From an uncultured Sphingorhabdus sp. (lineage in GTDB: Bacteria > Pseudomonadota > Alphaproteobacteria > Sphingomonadales > Sphingomonadaceae), in the NCBI GenBank assembly GCA_937873665.1, contig CALMYW010000394.1, forward strand, positions 682,001 through 746,000: a DNA stretch of 64,000 nucleotides. Reading direction: 5' to 3'. The notes under the pieces are model-generated. The model did no database searches. It had not been told where the DNA came from and saw only the letters and a program-made list of their open reading frames with translations. Position numbers and translations under genes: made by a program. This document shows positions 62,863 to 64,000 of the stretch, piece by piece (positions within the stretch are counted from its first letter, which is position 1; each line of letters opens with the position of its first letter).

Positions 62863-63644
62863 CAGACCAGTTGCGGCTGCGCGAATTCGGGAAGCGCGAG
62901 CGCCGAAACCAGCTCGCGCAACTCCTGCCGCGCAACAATATGCGCCGTGCCAAGATTGCCGAGATGCCCCTTGTCGACCAGTGTAAGGCCGGACGGGAAC
63001 AGTTCGCGATAGATGACGCGTTCGTTGAGGCCGGGGACTACGCGGAAGCCCGCACGCTTCGAAAGTTCGGCAATCGCGTCGGTCATGCGTTGCTGGTTGC
63101 GCGCCTCCATATTGTGCAGGCGGTTGCGCAGCACCACCCAGTCGATGGTTGTGCCATCAGCGCGGGCGCGCGCCATGCGCGCCTCCCACATCAGCTCGGC
63201 ATAGAAGCTCAGCTTCTTGACCTTGAAATTCTCCGCATCAACGCGGCCCATCAGATCGAAATCGATGAAGCTATCGTTAATTGGCGTCACCAGCGTGTTG
63301 GCCCGGGTGGCTACAAAACGCGCATAGGGATCATCGCGCCCCGGCGTATCGAAAATCAGGAAATCGCTCTCGGCTTCCAGCTTTGCAATCTGCTCCTCAA
63401 GGCGCGCTTGCGATTCTTGTTCGAACACATCGAAAGCAGGAAGCGGCAGGTTGATATCGCGTCGCGCCATCGTGTCTCGGCGGTTTTCGAGATAGCGGTA
63501 CAGCGTACGTTGGCGCGAATCGAGATCGAGGCAAGCTACGCGGGCCCCACGCGAAGCAAGGCCAATGGCAACATGGATAGCGGTGGTCGACTTCCCCGTT
63601 CCGCCTTTTTCATTTGCAAATACAATATGATGTGCCTTGGCCAT
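62862..63644 (-). CDS. mipZ: Division-plane positioning ATPase MipZ (ParA family)
   Basis: 260 residues. Deviant Walker A (NEKGGTGKSTTAIH), CLDLDSRQRTLYRYLENR and FLIFDTPGRDDPYARF match MipZ. MipZ forms a gradient from the poles with ParB and keeps FtsZ at mid-cell in alphaproteobacteria. Divergent from panC. Confidence 0.92.
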   Translation of the reverse strand: MAKAHHIVFANEKGGTGKSTTAIHVAIGLASRGARVACLDLDSRQRTLYRYLENRRDTMARRDINLPLPAFDVFEQESQARLEEQIAKLEAESDFLIFDTPGRDDPYARFVATRANTLVTPINDSFIDFDLMGRVDAENFKVKKLSFYAELMWEARMARARADGTTIDWVVLRNRLHNMEARNQQRMTDAIAELSKRAGFRVVPGLNERVIYRELFPSGLTLVDKGHLGNLGTAHIVARQELRELVSALALPEFAQPQLV

Positions 63645-63738
63645 GTGCCGGCTTTACCCCTGATTCTGAAATTCGTCTTGCACAGTGCTGCGCGCGGCGC
63701 TGTATGCGATGACCTGCCATAACCAAGGCCCAAATGAC

Positions 63739-64000
63739 GTGCAAACCATCAATAGGTTAACCGAGCTTCGTGCCGCCACCCGAGCGATAAAAGCTGAGGA
63801 TAAGTCTCTGGCGCTTGTCCCCACCATGGGCGCACTCCATGCCGGGCACCTTCAGCTGGTCGAGGAAGCGAAGCGGCGCGCCGATGCCGTGGCCGTATCG
63901 ATCTTTGTGAACCCGACCCAATTCGGCCCCAATGAAGATCTCGACGCCTATCCGCGCATGTTGGAGGAAGATTCGGCCAAATTGCGCGCTGCCGGTGTTG
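63739..64000 (+). CDS. panC: Pantothenate synthetase (3' end outside the window)
   Basis: First 87 codons. Joins pantoate and beta-alanine to pantothenate. Signature [19 protein letters not shown] (with the HAGH-type nucleotide motif) and [15 protein letters not shown] are seen. Start taken as GTG 63739, giving the usual M-Q-T-I N-terminus with aagg 10 nt upstream; an in-frame ATG at 63709 would add 10 residues. The frame is open to the window edge. Confidence 0.92.
   Translation, partial: MQTINRLTELRAATRAIKAEDKSLALVPTMGALHAGHLQLVEEAKRRADAVAVSIFVNPTQFGPNEDLDAYPRMLEEDSAKLRAAGV

Noticed and set aside
1..64000. tRNA and rRNA genes
   Set aside because: No cloverleaf with a TTCRANNC arm and no rRNA-like stretch was recognised in the gaps.

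Overview
The window is a GC-rich chromosomal segment that looks like a sphingomonad (Alphaproteobacteria, order Sphingomonadales, Sphingopyxis/Sphingorhabdus-like). This is inferred from gene content and repeats: a GapR/DUF2312 protein, a MipZ division ATPase, DUF1244, the Rrf2-sufB-sufC-sufD-sufS operon, PdeM with a ligase-associated DEXH helicase, and the palindromic spacer repeats (ctgagcctgtcgaagg and ctcccgc..gcgggag types). No tRNA, rRNA or CRISPR array is visible. No stretch longer than 300 bases lacks a gene. The longest non-coding gaps are 22143-22434, 53140-53394, 24500-24752 and 34288-34518.

Layout. 1-3822: 3' part of dnaB, a DUF3224 protein, ubiG and lysC. 3801-7357: an accessory island. 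A lipoprotein gene on the minus strand is split by a 2478-bp IS1595-family element (4542-7019) with 25-bp terminal inverted repeats and an 8-bp target duplication. The element carries a transposase and two co-directional cargo genes. Removing it and one duplication copy rejoins the lipoprotein gene in frame (about 356 codons). 7453-17475: a nitronate-monooxygenase-type flavoenzyme, a bPH2 membrane pair, PhoD, DUF885, a short SulP transporter, a CoA-transferase and a small lipoprotein. 17595-25963: the envelope and recombination block pal-tolB-tolA-tolR-tolQ-ybgC, then ruvB-X-ruvA, ruvC and yebC, all on the minus strand. 26043-38457: YbjQ, GapR, DUF1244, pyk, queA, a cyclophilin, two DUF3617 lipoproteins, a serine hydrolase, an M20 peptidase, dapD, a HAD nucleotidase and a lipidated S8 autotransporter-like protease. 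38458-45317: the complete SUF iron-sulfur operon with its Rrf2 regulator, followed upstream by an AraC regulator. 45433-53139: PBP1A, msrB, DUF4402, holA-lptE-leuS and DUF3576. 53395-64000: a secreted protein, a ThiE-like protein, YggS, PdeM, TrhO, a double retropepsin, the Lhr-type helicase, phosphomannomutase, a J-like protein, MipZ and the 5' part of panC.

Most notable: (1) the cargo-bearing IS1595 element and the gene it interrupts; (2) palindromic repeats of the intergenic type that lie in frame inside three protein genes (leuS, the Lhr-type helicase twice, and a bPH2 protein), giving low-complexity peptide insertions, as Rickettsia palindromic elements do; (3) unknown small genes tightly coupled (4-nt or 1-nt overlaps) inside conserved operons, between ruvA and ruvB, between sufB and sufC, and after the phosphomannomutase gene. 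All family names are from reading motifs by eye; no database search was possible.
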